NCBI GenBank assembly: GCA_002919115.1
Contig: PKER01000074.1
Location: 1 to 5,802 of the forward strand
Source: a bacterium
GTDB lineage: Bacteria; Actinomycetota; Thermoleophilia; Solirubrobacterales; 70-9
Direction of reading: 5' to 3'
DNA length: 5,802 nt
In this document: piece after piece, positions 4,742-5,802 of the stretch
Numbering within the stretch: the stretch's first letter is position 1
How the letters are laid out: every line of letters begins with the position of its first letter
Notes under the pieces: model-generated
Database searches by the model: none
Told to the model about the DNA's origin: nothing
The model's input: only the letters and a program-made list of their open reading frames with translations
Position numbers and translations under genes: made by a program

Positions 4742-5746
4742 ATGCTCCATACGTTCGCTGCGCGCGTGCGCAGCTCGCTCGTTGTGACCGTCGCGGCCGT
4801 CGCCTGCGCGCTCGCCTGCGCGCCCGCGGCCGCCGAAGCCAAGGCCGCGCTCGTCCAGCTGCGCGTGGAGGGCCCAAGCGGCACGCTCGATCCCGGCACC
4901 TGGTACGTGACCGGCAACGAGCGCGTCCGGCTCGGCCGCGGCCACGCCTGCAAGAACCGCAAGGGCGGCGAGAAGTTCCGGGGCCCCAGCGCGCTCACGC
5001 TGGCGGCCACCGCCGCGCGCCACAACAAGAGGCTGAGCCCGGTGCGCGTCCGCCCGACCGACTTCGGGCCGCAGCTCTGCCAGATCGGCTCGCTGCGCAG
5101 CTACGGCGCCTACCCGGACCCGACCGGCGGCCTTCTGTTCTGGATCAACGGGGCCTCGGGCTCCTCGAGCCCGGACCTCGCGATGCTGCGCAACGGCGAC
5201 AGCGTGCTCTGGCACTGGGCCGAGTTCGGCACCGACCCCGAGGTGTTCACGGAGACGCCGCTGACGCTGCGCAAGGTGCCCGCCGGCACCACGGAGACCA
5301 CGTTCACCGTGCGCGTCCTCGAATACGACTTCGGCGGCAACGCGACGCCGGCGGACGGCGCGACGATCACGGGCGCGGAGAGCGTCGTGCCGCTCGGGGG
5401 CGGCCGCTACCAGGTCACGGTCGCGCGCGGCTTCTCGACGCTGCAGGCCGAGCGGGGCCTGAACGTCCGCTCGGAGCCGGTCGAGGTCTGCTCGCGCCCG
5501 AAGGCCGCCAAGTGCCCCAAGGCGCACGGGCGCACGATCTACGGCAGCGACAAGGGCGACCGCCTGCGCGGCACGCGCGGCTGGGACGTGATCGCCTCCG
5601 GCAAGGGCAACGACCGCATCGACATCCGCAAGGGCGGTCGCGACCGCGTGAACTGCGGGCCGGGCAAGGACGTCGTCGTGGTGAAGCGCGGTGACCGGGA
5701 CGACCGCATCGGCCGCAGTTGCGAGCGCGTGATCCGCAAGGGATGA
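4742..5746 (+). CDS. Secreted DUF4430/transcobalamin-C-like protein with RTX-like C-terminal repeats, B12-regulated
   Basis: This is a 334-residue exported protein. Residues 1-33 form a Sec signal peptide: basic n-region with Arg7/Arg10, hydrophobic core 13-29, cleavage likely after AEA at 33. The middle part (about 36-240) is rich in beta strands. Residues 127-162, with FWING (133-137), an NGD turn (151-153) and WHW (157-159), resemble the DUF4430 domain, which corresponds to the C-terminal beta domain of animal transcobalamin and intrinsic factor that caps bound B12. The tail (about 266-334) has six degenerate nonapeptide units ending in motifs such as GWDVI, GNDRI and GKDVV, like RTX calcium-binding repeats but without full GGxGxD consensus. 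Cys pairs 70/113, 250/258 and 305/327 could form disulfides. It follows a B12 riboswitch and has an SD at 7 nt from ATG. A role in extracellular corrinoid capture is inferred from the riboswitch plus the fold resemblance. It has no lipobox, sortase signal or membrane anchor. Confidence 0.85.
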   Translation: MLHTFAARVRSSLVVTVAAVACALACAPAAAEAKAALVQLRVEGPSGTLDPGTWYVTGNERVRLGRGHACKNRKGGEKFRGPSALTLAATAARHNKRLSPVRVRPTDFGPQLCQIGSLRSYGAYPDPTGGLLFWINGASGSSSPDLAMLRNGDSVLWHWAEFGTDPEVFTETPLTLRKVPAGTTETTFTVRVLEYDFGGNATPADGATITGAESVVPLGGGRYQVTVARGFSTLQAERGLNVRSEPVEVCSRPKAAKCPKAHGRTIYGSDKGDRLRGTRGWDVIASGKGNDRIDIRKGGRDRVNCGPGKDVVVVKRGDRDDRIGRSCERVIRKG

Positions 5747-5802
5747 CGCCGCGTCGCGCCACGGCGGCCGCGGCGGCGGCGCTCGTCGCCGCGGTCGCCG
5801 GG
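5743..5802 (+). CDS. Start of a second exported protein (3' end outside window)
   Basis: ATG 5743 overlaps the stop of the preceding gene as ATGA, the usual sign of translational coupling in high-GC operons. The 20 visible residues are M-T-P-R-R followed by an Ala/Leu/Val-rich stretch, which reads as the n-region and hydrophobic core of a signal peptide. The gene therefore belongs to the same B12-riboswitch-controlled operon and its product is probably exported or membrane-anchored. The family cannot be told from this fragment. A component of corrinoid uptake or a further transcobalamin-like part would fit the context, but that is speculation. Confidence 0.7.
   Translation, partial: MTPRRATAAAAAALVAAVAG

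Noticed and set aside
4764..4822. Lipoprotein signal at Cys26 of the B12-regulated protein (ALAC)
   Set aside because: The residue at -3 is Ala rather than Leu, Val or Ile, and a standard cleavage site APAAAEA follows, so an ordinary Sec signal peptide fits better.

Overview
The window is very GC-rich, and its coding frames carry G or C at almost every third codon position. Several genes start at GTG or TTG, and three appear to be transcribed without a 5' leader, with a TANNNT -10 element 6-8 nt before the start codon. Together with the protein families present, this points to a high-GC actinobacterium. A Thermoleophilia/Solirubrobacterales-like lineage is my best guess, but it is an inference.

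Layout. (1) Positions 1-217: the tail of an acidic + strand protein, overlapped by a 50-residue exported or lipoprotein-like small gene that starts at TTG. (2) 218-437: a non-coding stretch with two direct copies of a 47-bp hairpin of lower GC than its surroundings, then a G-quadruplex-type G-run array, then a leaderless promoter. (3) 438-962: a phosphinothricin-acetyltransferase-like GNAT enzyme. Its stop codon overlaps, at CTAG, the stop of the convergent ABC1/UbiB-family kinase-like gene (959-2356, minus). (4) 2551-3966 (minus): a cytochrome P450 with all its core motifs. Its predicted leaderless promoter is overlapped by a 22-bp palindrome that looks like a TetR-family operator. (5) 4080-4484: a divergent, stand-alone cyclic-nucleotide-binding-domain protein. 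(6) 4536-4741: a cobalamin (B12) riboswitch with a hairpin that would bury the ribosome binding site. (7) 4742-5746: the gene it controls, a secreted protein with a transcobalamin-C-terminal-like (DUF4430-type) region and a C-terminal tail of degenerate RTX-like repeats. (8) 5743 to the window edge: a second gene, coupled by an ATGA overlap and starting with a signal peptide.

How they work together. Three modules are visible. The P450 and the ABC1 protein lie in tandem on the minus strand, each with its own likely promoter, and the P450 appears to be repressed by a regulator encoded outside the window. The cNMP-binding protein is divergent from the P450 and could sense a nucleotide ligand. 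The most interesting module is the right end. A B12 riboswitch drives a secreted protein resembling the B12-cupping domain of animal transcobalamin, followed by a second exported protein. This suggests an extracellular, B12-repressed corrinoid capture system in a Gram-positive-type cell. The riboswitch is seen clearly in the sequence; the B12-binding role of the proteins is inference.
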